From contig JAKLFY010000051.1 in the NCBI GenBank assembly GCA_022710935.1, positions 1-44,492 of the forward strand: 44,492 nucleotides of DNA. The letters are read 5' to 3'. Below the pieces are notes generated by a model. The model was not told the origin of the DNA, ran no database searches, and worked only from the letters and a program-made list of their open reading frames with translations. The DNA is from Verrucomicrobiota bacterium (GTDB taxonomy: Bacteria > Verrucomicrobiota > Verrucomicrobiia > Limisphaerales > J093). Every line of letters starts with the position of its first letter. The first letter of the stretch is position 1. Of this stretch, positions 15,025 through 24,075 are shown in pieces. The position numbers and the translations under genes are program-made.

Positions 15025-16038
15025 TTAAGATTTGTGCGCCTCGTCCTTGGGCGGCTCGAGGAGGCTGGGGTCCAGGTTCATGCCCAGGGTCAGGTTGAGG
15101 GCCTGGAGTTTCTCTTTGATTTCGTTGAGCGATTTCTTGCCGAAGTTGCGATACTTGAGCATTTCCTGTTCGGACTTCATGGCCAACTGCCCAACGGTGG
15201 TGATGTTGGCATTGTTCAGGCAGTTCGCCGCGCGCACGCTCAACTCGATCTCGTTGACGCTCATGTTCAGGAGCTTGCGCATCCGCGTCCGCTCCTCATC
15301 CTGGCTGTCCGTCACTTCCTCGAACTCGATCGCGTTCTTGTCGTAACCGACAAACACATCGAGGTGCCGCTGGAGGATGGCCGAGGTCTGCACCAACGCA
15401 TCATCGGGCGAGATCCGTCCGTCGGTCCAGATTTCCAGCAAAAGCCGGTCGTAATCGGTCTTCTGCCCGACGCGCGCGTTTTCGACGGCGTAGCGGACGC
15501 GCTCGACTGGCGAGAAGAGCGAATCGATGGCGATCACGCCGATGGCTTGGTCGACCTTCTTGTTCTCGTCGCCCGGACAGAAGCCGCGTCCGACCTTGAC
15601 CTCGATTTCCATCTCGAACTTCTTCTTGCGATCGAGGGTGCAGATGAGCTGGGAGGCATTGACCAGCTCGACATGCTGGTTGAGCTGGATGTCGCCGGCC
15701 GTCACCGGGCCTTCCTTGTTCACGGAGAGCAGGAGCGTCTGCGGCTCGCGACTGTGCGCCTTGAACTTGACCTTCTTCAGGTTCAGGACGATGTCGGTCA
15801 CATCCTCGACAACCCCATCGACCGCGGTGAACTCATGCTGGGCCCCAGCGATCTTGACCGAGGTGATCGCCGCTCCTTCGAGTGAGGAGAGGAGCACACG
15901 GCGCAGCGAGTTGCCGATGGTGTGGCCGTAGCCGGTTTCAAACGGCTCGGCGATGAACTTGGCGTATGTCGCCGTCGCGGTGCCCTCTTCCTTCGACAAC
16001 CGCTTCGGCATTTCAAACCGACCTAGACGTACTGGCAT
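15025..16038 (-). CDS. rpoA: RNA polymerase alpha subunit
   Basis: Alpha dimerises to nucleate core RNA polymerase and contacts UP elements and activators. The N-terminal domain shows GYGHTIGNSLRRVLLSSLEG (residues ~36-55). The C-terminal domain from ~residue 260 carries LSVRAANCLNNANI and NFGKKSLNEIKEKL, the helix-hairpin-helix DNA-binding surface. Of several in-frame starts, ATG 16038 (MPVRLGRFEMPKR) gives 337 residues; ATG 16011 (MPKRLSKEEG) is the alternative. The 111-base gap after rpsD is larger than most in this block and AT-rich (TTATATGG, TTTAAAATT on the minus strand), so an internal promoter is possible, but no clean -35 is seen. Confidence 0.97.
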   Translation of the reverse strand: MPVRLGRFEMPKRLSKEEGTATATYAKFIAEPFETGYGHTIGNSLRRVLLSSLEGAAITSVKIAGAQHEFTAVDGVVEDVTDIVLNLKKVKFKAHSREPQTLLLSVNKEGPVTAGDIQLNQHVELVNASQLICTLDRKKKFEMEIEVKVGRGFCPGDENKKVDQAIGVIAIDSLFSPVERVRYAVENARVGQKTDYDRLLLEIWTDGRISPDDALVQTSAILQRHLDVFVGYDKNAIEFEEVTDSQDEERTRMRKLLNMSVNEIELSVRAANCLNNANITTVGQLAMKSEQEMLKYRNFGKKSLNEIKEKLQALNLTLGMNLDPSLLEPPKDEAHKS

Positions 16039-16149
16039 GGCTGGATATGTGGCAATTTTAAACTGACCCGCCCGCGATCTTCCCGCAATCCGGGCAGACC
16101 CATATAATTGCGTCCGGCATCCCACACGGGAGCCGGCAGGAGCTCGAAC

Positions 16150-16758
16150 CTATCGGGAATAAAACTCGACCACCGCCTGCTCGTTCGCAATGGGCTGGAT
16201 GTCCTCCCGGCTGGGCATGCGCACGATCGTCCCCCGAAAGGCCTCACGATTCAGCGATACCCAGTCCGGCACGGCCCGCGATGTGGCGGACTCGAGGTTC
16301 TTGGTGGCCATCTGCCGGGACACGCTCCGGTCCCGCACCTCGACGACATCGTTGACACGCACGGCACTCGATGGGATCCCAACCTTGCGGCCATTGACCC
16401 GGATGTGCCCGTGGCTGACCATCTGCCGGGCTGATGCCCGGGTGTTGGCGAACCCGAGGTGATACACGATGCTGTCCAGACGCGTCTCGAGAATCTGGAG
16501 CATGGTCTCACCGGTGACGCCGCGCTTGCGCAGCGCCCGCTCATAAACCCCTCGAAACTGGCGTTCGAGCAGCCCGTAGTAATAGCGCAGCTTCTGCTTC
16601 TCGATGAGACCCTGACCGTAATCGGTCGTCTTGCGGCGCGATTTCGGGCCGTGAACGCCGGGGCCATAGTTGCGGCGCTCGAGGTACTTCGAGGCGCCAA
16701 AGATCGGTGTGCCGAAACGGCGACTAATGCGAACGCGCGGTCCAGTGTAACGAGCCAT
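16150..16758 (-). CDS. rpsD: 30S ribosomal protein S4
   Basis: S4 is a primary 16S rRNA binder and 30S assembly starter; in many bacteria it also represses its own operon. The 202-residue protein starts MARYTGPRVRISRRFG, has RLDSIVYHLGFANTRASARQ at the head of the S4 RNA-binding domain (~residues 93-160) and ends AVVEFYSR. The N-terminal Cys ligands of zinc-type S4 are absent, so this is the zinc-free form. It lies between rpsK and rpoA in the usual alpha-operon order. Confidence 0.97.
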   Translation of the reverse strand: MARYTGPRVRISRRFGTPIFGASKYLERRNYGPGVHGPKSRRKTTDYGQGLIEKQKLRYYYGLLERQFRGVYERALRKRGVTGETMLQILETRLDSIVYHLGFANTRASARQMVSHGHIRVNGRKVGIPSSAVRVNDVVEVRDRSVSRQMATKNLESATSRAVPDWVSLNREAFRGTIVRMPSREDIQPIANEQAVVEFYSR

Positions 16759-16802
16759 GAATTAAAGCGGATTTGAGGTTCGAGATTCGAGAATTGGGGG
16801 TG

Positions 16803-17453
16803 TCACACGCGACGCTTCTTGCGGGGGCGGCATCCGTTGTGAGGAATCGGCGTCCGGTCCTTGATCACACTGATCTCGAGGCCGATCGCCTGCAGAGCGC
16901 GGATCGCTGATTCGCGTCCGGAGCCGGGGCCCTTGACGTGCACCTCGACCTCACGCATGCCGTGCGACATCGCCTGACGGGCCGCGTCCTGGGCAACCTG
17001 CTGGGCGGCAAAGGCCGTGCTCTTCCTCGAGCCGCGGAACCCGACCTTGCCCGCGGTCGACCATCCGATCAGGTTCCCCTGCATGTCGGTAATGCTCACC
17101 TGGGTGTTGTTGAACGTGGCCAGGATGTGCGCAACCCCCGCGGAAATGTTCTTCGCTCCTTTGGCCCGGACAATCTTCTTGCCGGCCATGTCGTCCGCCA
17201 GCAGATCCGCCGCCGTCGGAGCGGTGCCCGCCACCGGGCCTCCCGGCGCAGGCGCGCCCGCCGCCTTCTGATCCGGCGCGACGGCTGCCGCTCCCGCGGC
17301 TTTGGGCGCCTCGGTCTTGCCCGCTTCGGCATCGGGCTTCGCAGCCCCTTTGGCCGGCGCGGACGGCTTGGCAGCCGCCTTCTCCGACGCCGCGGGCTCG
17401 GTCTTCGCCTCTTTCTTGACAGTGGCCTTTTGCGGTTTGGTCTCTTCAGCCAT
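16803..17453 (-). CDS. rpsK: 30S ribosomal protein S11 with long N-terminal extension
   Basis: S11 forms part of the 30S platform near the mRNA exit site. The core is clear: [40 protein letters not shown] and the end [11 protein letters not shown]. The open frame adds about 88 residues before the core, very rich in Ala, Lys, Pro and Glu. Met89 (position 17189, [14 protein letters not shown]) would give a 128-residue protein, exactly family length. Favouring the long form, it leaves a 23-base gap to rpsM like its neighbours, whereas the short form would leave 287 bases of open, codon-biased sequence. The true start, or use of both, needs protein data. Confidence 0.93.
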   Translation of the reverse strand: MAEETKPQKATVKKEAKTEPAASEKAAAKPSAPAKGAAKPDAEAGKTEAPKAAGAAAVAPDQKAAGAPAPGGPVAGTAPTAADLLADDMAGKKIVRAKGAKNISAGVAHILATFNNTQVSITDMQGNLIGWSTAGKVGFRGSRKSTAFAAQQVAQDAARQAMSHGMREVEVHVKGPGSGRESAIRALQAIGLEISVIKDRTPIPHNGCRPRKKRRV

Positions 17454-17476
17454 AGCAATGACTTTGAATCAGTGGG

Positions 17477-17872
17477 TTAGTGAATGCCGGTCTTGGCCTT
17501 CGGATTGCGGACCACGCCGACGGTCTTGCGCGGTCCCTTGCGCGTCCGCGCGTTTGTCTGAGTGCGCTGGCCGCGGACCGGCAGGCCGCGGATGTGCCGC
17601 ATCCCGCGGTAACACTTGATGCCCTGCAGGCGCTTGAGGTTCAAGCCGATCTCCCGCCGCAGATCGCCCTCGATCACGTACTTGCCTTCCTGGATCGCGT
17701 GAACGATTTGCGAAAGCTGCTGTTCGGTCAGATTCTTGGCGCGCACGCCGGGATCAATCTGGGCATGCGCCAGAATCTGTTTCGCGTTCGACGGTCCGAT
17801 GCCGTAAACGTACCGGAGGGCGACGTCGATCCGCTTCTCTCCGGGAATATCCACTCCGAGGATTCGTGCCAT
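17477..17872 (-). CDS. rpsM: 30S ribosomal protein S13
   Basis: S13 sits in the 30S head and contacts P-site tRNA and the 50S B1 bridge. The 131-residue protein starts [20 protein letters not shown], has [12 protein letters not shown] (helix-hairpin-helix-like) and the basic C-terminal arm [20 protein letters not shown]. Length is normal to slightly long. It lies 15 bases after rpmJ and 23 before rpsK. Confidence 0.97.
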   Translation of the reverse strand: MARILGVDIPGEKRIDVALRYVYGIGPSNAKQILAHAQIDPGVRAKNLTEQQLSQIVHAIQEGKYVIEGDLRREIGLNLKRLQGIKCYRGMRHIRGLPVRGQRTQTNARTRKGPRKTVGVVRNPKAKTGIH

Positions 17873-17887
17873 AGAGCGCTTTGCAGG

Positions 17888-18001
17888 TTAACCTTGCCGT
17901 TGTTTGTGCCGGGCGTTGGTACAAATGACTCGAACCACGCCCTTGCGACGCACCACTTTGCAGTGCTCGCAGAGCTTCTTGACCGATGCACGTACTTTCA
18001 T
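17888..18001 (-). CDS. rpmJ: 50S ribosomal protein L36
   Basis: The 37-residue protein reads [20 protein letters not shown], then [17 protein letters not shown]. Cys11, Cys14, Cys27 and His32 are all present, so this is the zinc-binding form of L36. The ATG at 18001 overlaps the infA stop codon as ATGA, implying translational coupling. Its place between infA and rpsM is the standard arrangement. Confidence 0.97.
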   Translation of the reverse strand: MKVRASVKKLCEHCKVVRRKGVVRVICTNARHKQRQG

Positions 18002-18225
18002 TGCTTTCCTTCGCTGTCGACTATGTACCAGCCCTTCGAAAAATCACAGGGCGAAAACCGCGCCCGAATCCGGTCGCCAACCGCCAGGCCGGCAACCGCC
18101 CGCCGCGCCGACCGCGTTGCGCAGACGACAAACTGATGCCCATTCGCCAGCCGAGCCCGAACGGCCAACCCGCCGCCCGCGGCCACAATCACGGCAGGCG
18201 CGTCAATGGCGTCTCTGGGCAACAT
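17998..18225 (-). CDS. infA: Divergent translation initiation factor IF-1
   Basis: IF-1 is a single OB-fold that blocks the 30S A site and assists IF-2 and IF-3. This 75-residue protein keeps the order of IF-1 landmarks ([32 protein letters not shown]), matching the family pattern ELxNGH ... GDxVxVELSPYDLxxGxI, but most other positions differ and the HISGKMRKNYI segment is replaced by [11 protein letters not shown]. Location immediately before rpmJ supports the call. It overlaps map by 37 bases upstream and rpmJ by ATGA downstream. A second canonical IF-1 elsewhere in the genome is possible. Confidence 0.8.
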   Translation of the reverse strand: MLPRDAIDAPAVIVAAGGGLAVRARLANGHQFVVCATRSARRAVAGLAVGDRIRARFSPCDFSKGWYIVDSEGKQ

Positions 18226-18962
18226 GTCAGGATCTCGGCCGGTCCTTCGCCCACCAGGACTGTATGCTCAAAATGGGCGGATGGAAGGCCATCTTCGCTG
18301 ACCACAGTCCATCCGTCACTCAGGACACGGACGCCTGGCCCGCCCGCATTGACCATCGGCTCGATCGCCAGGGTCATGCCCGGACGCAGCCGAGGCGACG
18401 ACTTTCCATCGTCGTAATTGGGCACCTGCGGTTCCTCGTGCACGGACCGGCCGACGCCGTGTCCGACGAACTCCCGCACCACGCTGAACCCATTGGCTTC
18501 GACAAATCGCTGAATCGCGCGCGACACGTCCACGACGCGATTGCCCGCAACGGCCTGGGCGATCCCCTCGTAGAGGGCCCGCTCGGTCACGTCCATGAGC
18601 TTCTGGGCGCGCGCGTCGCAGCCGCCGACCGGAACAGTCCGAGCCGTATCGCCCACAAAGCCGTGATAGTACACACCGACGTCGATACTGGCCAGATCCC
18701 CGAACTCGAGTCGTCTCCGGCCCGCGATCCCGTGCACGACTTCGTCGTTGACCGAGATACAGACATGGCACGGATACTTGTGATAGCCGAGAAAAGCGCT
18801 CCGCGCGCCGTGACACCGGATCCGCGCAGCCGCGTATTCGTCCACATCGAGGGTCGTCACGCCGGGGACGACGAACCGGGCCACCTCGTCCAGAACGAGC
18901 GCTGCGATCGCGCCCGCTTCGCGCATTGCCTTCTGATCACGCTCGCTCTTGAGGATGATCAT
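18189..18962 (-). CDS. map: Methionine aminopeptidase type I
   Basis: MetAP removes the initiator methionine from nascent proteins using two metal ions. The 257-residue protein has all five expected ligands in context: SIDVGVYYHGFVGDTART (two Asp), FVGHGVGRSVHEEP (His), LAIEPMVN (Glu) and HFEHTVLV (Glu), plus the substrate His in VVHGIAG. ATG 18962 starts MIILKSERDQKAM, the usual type I opening; the frame is open to 19016 without family similarity. It follows secY as in many bacteria, but adk, often between them, is missing. Its 3' end overlaps infA by 37 bases. Confidence 0.96.
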   Translation of the reverse strand: MIILKSERDQKAMREAGAIAALVLDEVARFVVPGVTTLDVDEYAAARIRCHGARSAFLGYHKYPCHVCISVNDEVVHGIAGRRRLEFGDLASIDVGVYYHGFVGDTARTVPVGGCDARAQKLMDVTERALYEGIAQAVAGNRVVDVSRAIQRFVEANGFSVVREFVGHGVGRSVHEEPQVPNYDDGKSSPRLRPGMTLAIEPMVNAGGPGVRVLSDGWTVVSEDGLPSAHFEHTVLVGEGPAEILTCCPETPLTRLP

Positions 18963-19076
18963 GCTTTGTTCCGCCCATGCCCCATTTTGCTGGCAAAGAT
19001 CAATACCATAGAACAACCAAACCTGGAGCGCCCGACGCGCCCGCGCCCATCGAGCGGCGCAGCACTCGAGGCAGGC

Positions 19077-20474
19077 CTAAAACCGCCCTTTGACCCGCCC
19101 CTTCTTCAAAAACCCATCGTAATGCCGCATGAGCAGATGAGACTCCATCTGGCGCATCGTGTCGAGCATCACCCCGACCGTGATCAAAAGGCTCGTCCCG
19201 CCGAAGAACTGACCGATCTCGAAGGGCACGTCGACCCACTTGTACAGGAGGGTTGGGATAATTGCGATGATGGCCAGAAAGAGGCCTCCGGCCAGTGTGA
19301 TGCGGCTCATGGCCCGATGGAGGAAATCGCTGGTGTGTTGGCCGGGCCGGACCCCGGGGACATACCCGCCGTACTTCTTGAGGTCATCGGCGATCTGAAT
19401 CTCATTGAACTGGGTGGCCACCCAGAAATAGGTGAAAAACAGAATCATCAGGCCTTCGAGCGTGAGATACGTGAAGTTGCCGTACTGCAGTTGGACGTAG
19501 ATCGCCTCGCACACCTTCGAGAAGCCCGGCGACCCGGCCCGGGTCAGCCCCGCCAGGGTCGAGAAGATCTTCTCCGGAAACATCAGGATCGCCTGCGCGA
19601 AGATAATCGGCATGACGCCCGCGTAGTTGACCCGCAGCGGCATGAACGACGTTCCGCCCGCATAGACCTTGCGCCCCACAGCCCGCTGGGCGTATTGGAC
19701 AGGGATCTTGCGTTGGGCCTGGATGACGGCGATCACGGCTGCGACCACGGCCAACATGAGGAGGATCAGCATCACCGCATGGAAGAAATTCCAATTCGAC
19801 GGCACACCCCTGGGAGGGAAGAACTTGATCCAGGTGGCCGTCACGGCCATCGGCAGGCGCGAGATAATGCCAATCGTAATGACCAGGGAGACGCCGTTGC
19901 CAATCCCGCGATCGGTGATCTGCTCGCCGAGCCACATCAGGACAAGCGTGCCCGCGGTCAGGAAAATCACCGTCTGGATGCGGTAGACCCACACGTTCTT
20001 CATGAGGACCAGGTCGCCCGCGAATCCTTCGCCGAACACCTTCTCGGGATGTTCCCAGCTCAGGGCCATGAAGAACCCCTGCCCCAGGCACAACAGCACG
20101 GTGAGGTAGCGACCGTACTGGACGATCTTGACGCGGCCTCCCTCTTCACGAACGAGCTTGCTGAGCTGGGGGATGACGGCGCTGAGGAGCTGGATGATAA
20201 TGGTGGCGCTGATGTAAGGCATGATGCCGAGGGATCCGATCGCGCATCGTTCCAAGGCGCCTCCCGTGAAGAGGCTGTACATGCCCAACAGACCGCCGCT
20301 CTTGTTCGCGTTCTCCTCGAAGAACTGGGCCAGGCTTGCGCCATCCAGCCCGGGCAGCGGGATCAAGGCGACCATCCGGCAAACCGCCAGAACCAAAACT
20401 GTGAAGATGATCCGGGACTTGAGCTCCGGGATCTTGAAGCAGTTTGCGAAGGTATTGAAGATCGCCTTGATCAT
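19077..20474 (-). CDS. secY: Protein translocase channel subunit SecY
   Basis: SecY forms the inner-membrane protein-conducting channel with SecE and SecG. The 465-residue protein shows ten hydrophobic segments, beginning MIKAIFNTFANCFKIPELKS, with IPLPGLDGA (plug side), GIMPYISATIIIQLL (TM2), DRGIGNGVSLVITIGI (TM5), and NYAGVMPIIFAQAI (TM7). ATG 20474 was chosen over the open frame to 20525; GGGAGG lies about 11 bases upstream. SecE, its partner, is the first protein gene of this same superoperon. Confidence 0.97.
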   Translation of the reverse strand: MIKAIFNTFANCFKIPELKSRIIFTVLVLAVCRMVALIPLPGLDGASLAQFFEENANKSGGLLGMYSLFTGGALERCAIGSLGIMPYISATIIIQLLSAVIPQLSKLVREEGGRVKIVQYGRYLTVLLCLGQGFFMALSWEHPEKVFGEGFAGDLVLMKNVWVYRIQTVIFLTAGTLVLMWLGEQITDRGIGNGVSLVITIGIISRLPMAVTATWIKFFPPRGVPSNWNFFHAVMLILLMLAVVAAVIAVIQAQRKIPVQYAQRAVGRKVYAGGTSFMPLRVNYAGVMPIIFAQAILMFPEKIFSTLAGLTRAGSPGFSKVCEAIYVQLQYGNFTYLTLEGLMILFFTYFWVATQFNEIQIADDLKKYGGYVPGVRPGQHTSDFLHRAMSRITLAGGLFLAIIAIIPTLLYKWVDVPFEIGQFFGGTSLLITVGVMLDTMRQMESHLLMRHYDGFLKKGRVKGRF

Positions 20475-20491
20475 AGAATGCTGCGCCTCCC

Positions 20492-20953
20492 TCAGGCGGA
20501 GGTTGCCGGTTGCGCCAACTCGCACGTGCCGCCGGCGCTTTCGATCTTGGCCCGGGCCGATCCACTAAAGGCGCTCACGCACACCGTGAGCTTGCGTTTC
20601 AGCTCGCCGTCGCCGAGAAGCTTGATGCCGTCGCCCCGGCCCTTGGCCAATCCGGCAGCGCGCAGACCCGCTTCGTCCACCCGGGCCCCATCCTCGAATC
20701 GGTTGAGCGACTCGACATTCACCGGGATATACCGGGTTCCATGACGCACGTTGTTGAATCCGCGCTTGGGGATGCGCCGAATCAGGGGCATCTGCCCACC
20801 TTCGAACGAGGGGCGAATGGAACTTCCGGAGCGCGCGCTCTGGCCTTTGCCGCCGCGACCGCTCGTCCGGCCTTGTCCACTCGATTCCCCTCGGCCAACC
20901 CGCTTGCGCGAGTGTTTGGCCCCTGGACGAGGTTTGAGATTGTGCAGGCGCAT
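20492..20953 (-). CDS. rplO: 50S ribosomal protein L15
   Basis: L15 stabilises 23S rRNA late in 50S assembly. The 153-residue protein starts MRLHNLKPRPGAKHSRKRVG, followed by the basic Gly-rich loop GQGRTSGRGGKGQSARSG and MPLIRRIPKRGFNN. It starts only 6 bases after rpsE, so the usual rpmD (L30) that separates the two in many bacteria is absent here. Confidence 0.97.
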   Translation of the reverse strand: MRLHNLKPRPGAKHSRKRVGRGESSGQGRTSGRGGKGQSARSGSSIRPSFEGGQMPLIRRIPKRGFNNVRHGTRYIPVNVESLNRFEDGARVDEAGLRAAGLAKGRGDGIKLLGDGELKRKLTVCVSAFSGSARAKIESAGGTCELAQPATSA

Positions 20954-20959
20954 AGCGTG

Positions 20960-21589
20960 TTATTGGGTTAAGGGCTGCGGCACGGGGACTTCCTGTTTGG
21001 CTGGAAGCGTCAGGCCGCGCCGCCTGTAAATGTCCTCGCGGAGGCGCAACTGACTCAGGGCGCCGAGGGTGGCTTTGGCGACGTTGGCCGCGTTCTTCGA
21101 TCCGAGCGACTTGCTCAGCACATCGCGCACGCCGGCGGATTCGAGCACGGCACGGACTGTCTTGCCGGCAATGATCCCTGTTCCCGGCGACGCGGGTCGA
21201 AGCAGCACGCGCGCGCCGTCAAAGACAAAATAGACGTCATGGGGAATGGTCGCCTCGAACAAGGCCACCGGAGTCATGGTGTGCTTGGCGTTCTCCCCGC
21301 CCTTGCGAATGGCGTCGGCGACCTCGCCGGCCTTCCCAAGCCCCAATCCGACCCGGCCCTTCTTGTCCCCGACAACCACCAGGGCGCTGAAGCTGAATCG
21401 CCGTCCGCCCTTCACCACCTTGGCCGAGCGATTGATGTAAACAATCTTCTCGGTCAGCTCATCGCCGGTTCGACCGCCGCCAGGCCCGTCGCCATGCTCG
21501 GCCCCGCCCCGCCCGCGGCGTCCCATCCGCCCGGGGCCACGTCCGGGACCCCGGCCTCCGCCCACATTCGGTTTGCTCGTCTCAGCCAC
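20960..21589 (-). CDS. rpsE: 30S ribosomal protein S5
   Basis: S5 helps form the mRNA entry tunnel and affects decoding accuracy. The core has [19 protein letters not shown] and [14 protein letters not shown] (double-stranded-RNA-binding-like fold) and [21 protein letters not shown] ~45-residue N-terminal part rich in Gly and Arg ([14 protein letters not shown]) precedes it, making 209 residues against ~166 usual. The start codon is GTG at 21589 with GGAG upstream. Confidence 0.96.
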   Translation of the reverse strand: MAETSKPNVGGGRGPGRGPGRMGRRGRGGAEHGDGPGGGRTGDELTEKIVYINRSAKVVKGGRRFSFSALVVVGDKKGRVGLGLGKAGEVADAIRKGGENAKHTMTPVALFEATIPHDVYFVFDGARVLLRPASPGTGIIAGKTVRAVLESAGVRDVLSKSLGSKNAANVAKATLGALSQLRLREDIYRRRGLTLPAKQEVPVPQPLTQ

Positions 21590-21609
21590 AATAGGTCTCC
21601 TTCGATGAT

Positions 21610-21975
21610 TTAGAACTGCAATCCGCCTTCGCGCGCCGCGTCAGCCAGAGCCTTGACCTTCCCATGATAGCGCGCCCCGCTGCGATCGAACACCACCTGG
21701 CTGATCCCGCGCGCCTTGGCCACCTCGGCCGCGACGGCGCCCAGCCGCTTGGCACTGTCCACATTCGCCTTCCACGGGCCGCCCTCGGGCAACCCCTTCG
21801 CGCGTGTCGATGTCGCCGCCAGGGTGACACGATTCTCGTCGTCGATGAACTGCACGTAGACGTGCTGGCCGGTGAACCGCACGCTCATGCGCGGGCGGGC
21901 GGCCGTGCCGGTCACGCGCTGGCGCATCCGGCGCCGCCGGCGTTTCTCAAGTTGCTGTTTCTTTTCGATTCTCAT
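21610..21975 (-). CDS. rplR: 50S ribosomal protein L18
   Basis: L18 binds 5S rRNA and helps attach it to the 50S subunit. The 121-residue protein shows [20 protein letters not shown], the [10 protein letters not shown] strand and the end [20 protein letters not shown], all at family positions and of normal length. It lies between rplF and rpsE in standard spc order with gaps of about 57 and 20 bases. Confidence 0.96.
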   Translation of the reverse strand: MRIEKKQQLEKRRRRRMRQRVTGTAARPRMSVRFTGQHVYVQFIDDENRVTLAATSTRAKGLPEGGPWKANVDSAKRLGAVAAEVAKARGISQVVFDRSGARYHGKVKALADAAREGGLQF

Positions 21976-22032
21976 GCTCTGCGAGCCCCATCTGGTTAAG
22001 CCGTGCTGCTTCCGTCAGTTCCCAAGCGGCGC

Positions 22033-22569
22033 TTACTGGACGGTCTTGCCTTCCTTGCGGACGATCTTCTCGCCGGCGTAACGGATTCCCTTGCCCTTGT
22101 AAGGCTCGGGCGGGTAGAACCCGCGCAGTTCGGATGCCACCTGGCCGACCACCTGTTTGTCGGGACCTTCGATCGTGAGCTTGGTGTTCTCGTCGACGGT
22201 GACCTTGATCTGCTCGGGCAAAGGGTAATTGATCTGGTGCGAGTAGCCGAGCGTCATGTTGACCTGCTTGCCCTGCACCGCCGCCTTGAAACCGACTCCG
22301 TGGATTTCCAGCTTCTTGACGTAGCCCTCGTTGACCCCCTTGACCGCGTTTTGAATGAGGGACCGGCTCAGTCCGTGCAGCGCCTTGGCCGCGGCGTCCT
22401 CGCCATCGCGCGACACCTTGATCTGGGCCCCTTCGAGGGCCACCCGGGTTCGCGGCGGCAACTCGACATGCAGTTTGCCTTTCGGTCCCTCGACTTGGAG
22501 CGTGCGCCCCTGGACCTCCACCTTCACCTTCGGAGGCACCACCACGGGTAAACGGCCAATCCTTGACAT
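22033..22569 (-). CDS. rplF: 50S ribosomal protein L6
   Basis: L6 lies near the factor-binding centre of the 50S subunit. The 178-residue protein begins MSRIGRLPVVVPPKVKVEVQ, has two similar alpha-beta domains, and ends with the signature PEPYKGKGIRYAGEKIVRKE. Length is normal. A GAGG lies 8 bases before the ATG. Confidence 0.97.
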   Translation of the reverse strand: MSRIGRLPVVVPPKVKVEVQGRTLQVEGPKGKLHVELPPRTRVALEGAQIKVSRDGEDAAAKALHGLSRSLIQNAVKGVNEGYVKKLEIHGVGFKAAVQGKQVNMTLGYSHQINYPLPEQIKVTVDENTKLTIEGPDKQVVGQVASELRGFYPPEPYKGKGIRYAGEKIVRKEGKTVQ

Positions 22570-22581
22570 AAAAACCTCGCT

Positions 22582-22968
22582 CTACCAAACGTAACACAAC
22601 ACCTCGCCGCCGACGTTCTGCCGGCGCGCCTCGCTCCCCGTCAGCACGCCTCGAGGCGTCGAGAGGATCGCAATGCCCATCCCGCCCAGGACGCGCGGAA
22701 TCTCGCCCGCGCCCACATAGCGCCTGAGCCCGGGCGTGCTCACCCGGCGCAATCCCTCGATGACGCCCTTGCGGCCCTGGTACTTGAGCTTGAGCTTGAG
22801 TTTCTTGACGGTCGTCCCCTCGGCGGAATAATCGGCGAGGTATCCTTCCTGCTTGAGCAGCCGGGCGATGCTCTCCTTCAGGGCGGAGTGCGGCACCTCG
22901 ACGGCCGGCAGCAACGCGTGGTTCGCGTTGCGAATGCGGGTGAGCAAATCGGCGATGGGATCAGTCAT
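22582..22968 (-). CDS. rpsH: 30S ribosomal protein S8
   Basis: S8 binds helix 21 of 16S rRNA and in E. coli represses the spc operon by binding an mRNA mimic. The 128-residue protein starts MTDPIADLLTRIRNANHALL and ends with the family signature GGMGIAILSTPRGVLTGSEA and GGEVLCYVW. No obvious S8-binding mimic was identified in nearby spacers. Confidence 0.97.
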   Translation of the reverse strand: MTDPIADLLTRIRNANHALLPAVEVPHSALKESIARLLKQEGYLADYSAEGTTVKKLKLKLKYQGRKGVIEGLRRVSTPGLRRYVGAGEIPRVLGGMGIAILSTPRGVLTGSEARRQNVGGEVLCYVW

Positions 22969-22972
22969 ACGC

Positions 22973-23242
22973 TTACCAACTGGATTTGGTGACGCCGGGG
23001 ATGAGGCCCGAGAGGGCCATTTCGCGGAAGGTCAAGCGCGAGACGCCAAACTTGCGGAGGTGGGCGTGCCGGCGCCCGGTCACCTTGCAGCGATTGACGA
23101 CGCGGGTGGGACTGGCGTCGCGCGGCAGTTGTGCCAGGGCGGCGTAGTCCTTCTTGGCCTTGAGTTCGGCCCGCAGCGCCGCGTACTTCTTCACGGCGGC
23201 CCGCTTCCGTTTGTCACGCTCAATCCAGGCGAGTTTCGACAT
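22973..23242 (-). CDS. rpsN: 30S ribosomal protein S14, zinc-free type
   Basis: S14 sits in the 30S head near the decoding region. The 89-residue form with [20 protein letters not shown] and the end GVTKSSW lacks the CxxC pairs of the short zinc type, so it needs no zinc, in contrast to L36 (rpmJ) of the same operon. AAGGA lies 8 bases before the ATG, and the gene is 4 bases from rpsH and 1 from rplE. Confidence 0.97.
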   Translation of the reverse strand: MSKLAWIERDKRKRAAVKKYAALRAELKAKKDYAALAQLPRDASPTRVVNRCKVTGRRHAHLRKFGVSRLTFREMALSGLIPGVTKSSW

Positions 23243-23243
23243 A

Positions 23244-23789
23244 TCATTTTCCTTCCGCGAACGGCATTCCCATCAGTTTCAGCAGGTCAAGCGCCTCGGC
23301 ATCGGTCTGCGCGGTGGTCACGATCGTGACGTCCATCCCCTGATGCCGCTTGATCTTATCGAGATCGATCTCGGGAAAAATGGTCTGGTCATCCAGACCC
23401 AGCGAGTAGTTGCCGCGTCCGTCGAACGCCCGAGGCGACAAGCCGCGGAAATCCCGAATGCGGGGCAGGGCCGTGGACACCAGGCGATCGAAAAACTCGT
23501 ACATCACCTCGCGCCGGAGCGTGACGTGGCATCCGATGGGCTGGCCCTGGCGCAGCTTGAAGTTGGCGACGCTCTTGCGCGACTTGTCAATGACCGGTTT
23601 GCGTCCGGTGATCGACCCGAGATCCTTGGCGGCGTCATCGATGGCGGCCTTCTCCAACGCGGAGCTGACGCCCATGTGGATGACGATCTTCACCATCCGG
23701 GGGACCTGGTGGACATTTGTGTACGCGCGCTTCTGCCGGAGGGCCGGGCGCACTTCGTCCGTGTATTTCTGTTGCAGTCTTGGCTTCAT
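23244..23789 (-). CDS. rplE: 50S ribosomal protein L5
   Basis: L5 binds 5S rRNA and forms the B1b bridge to S13. The 181-residue protein shows [56 protein letters not shown] and the end [20 protein letters not shown]. Length is normal and it follows rplX as in the standard spc operon. Confidence 0.97.
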   Translation of the reverse strand: MKPRLQQKYTDEVRPALRQKRAYTNVHQVPRMVKIVIHMGVSSALEKAAIDDAAKDLGSITGRKPVIDKSRKSVANFKLRQGQPIGCHVTLRREVMYEFFDRLVSTALPRIRDFRGLSPRAFDGRGNYSLGLDDQTIFPEIDLDKIKRHQGMDVTIVTTAQTDAEALDLLKLMGMPFAEGK

Positions 23790-23797
23790 GGCTGATC

Positions 23798-24070
23798 TCA
23801 GGCGGCCGAACCCGCCGTCCGCTTGGCGGCCCGGGCCTCGAACACGTCACGGCGCATCACATTCGAGATATGCAGGGACCCTTCCCGCTTGACAATGGCC
23901 CCTTCCGGATGCTGCTGACTCTTGCGGGTATGGCGTTTGATGATCTTGATCCCTTCAACGATCACCCGCTGCTTGCGGGGCAGCACGGCGATCACTTTGC
24001 CCTGCTTCCCCTTCTCTGTTCCGGCGATCACCGTCACCTGATCGCCCCGCTTGACGTGAAATCGTTGCAT
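23798..24070 (-). CDS. rplX: 50S ribosomal protein L24
   Basis: L24 is an early 50S assembly protein near the exit tunnel. The 90-residue protein starts MQRFHVKRGDQVTVIAGTEK, which is the KOW motif continuing GKQGKVIAVLP, followed by EGAIVKREGSLHISNVM. The open frame extends far upstream to 24451 but that part overlaps rplN; ATG 24070 gives the family start. The gap to rplN is 5 bases. Confidence 0.95.
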   Translation of the reverse strand: MQRFHVKRGDQVTVIAGTEKGKQGKVIAVLPRKQRVIVEGIKIIKRHTRKSQQHPEGAIVKREGSLHISNVMRRDVFEARAAKRTAGSAA

Positions 24071-24075
24071 AATCG

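Noticed and set aside
17904-20744. 946-codon plus-strand frame opposite map/secY/rplO
   Set aside because: It spans several well-supported minus-strand genes and has shadow-type composition; not a gene.
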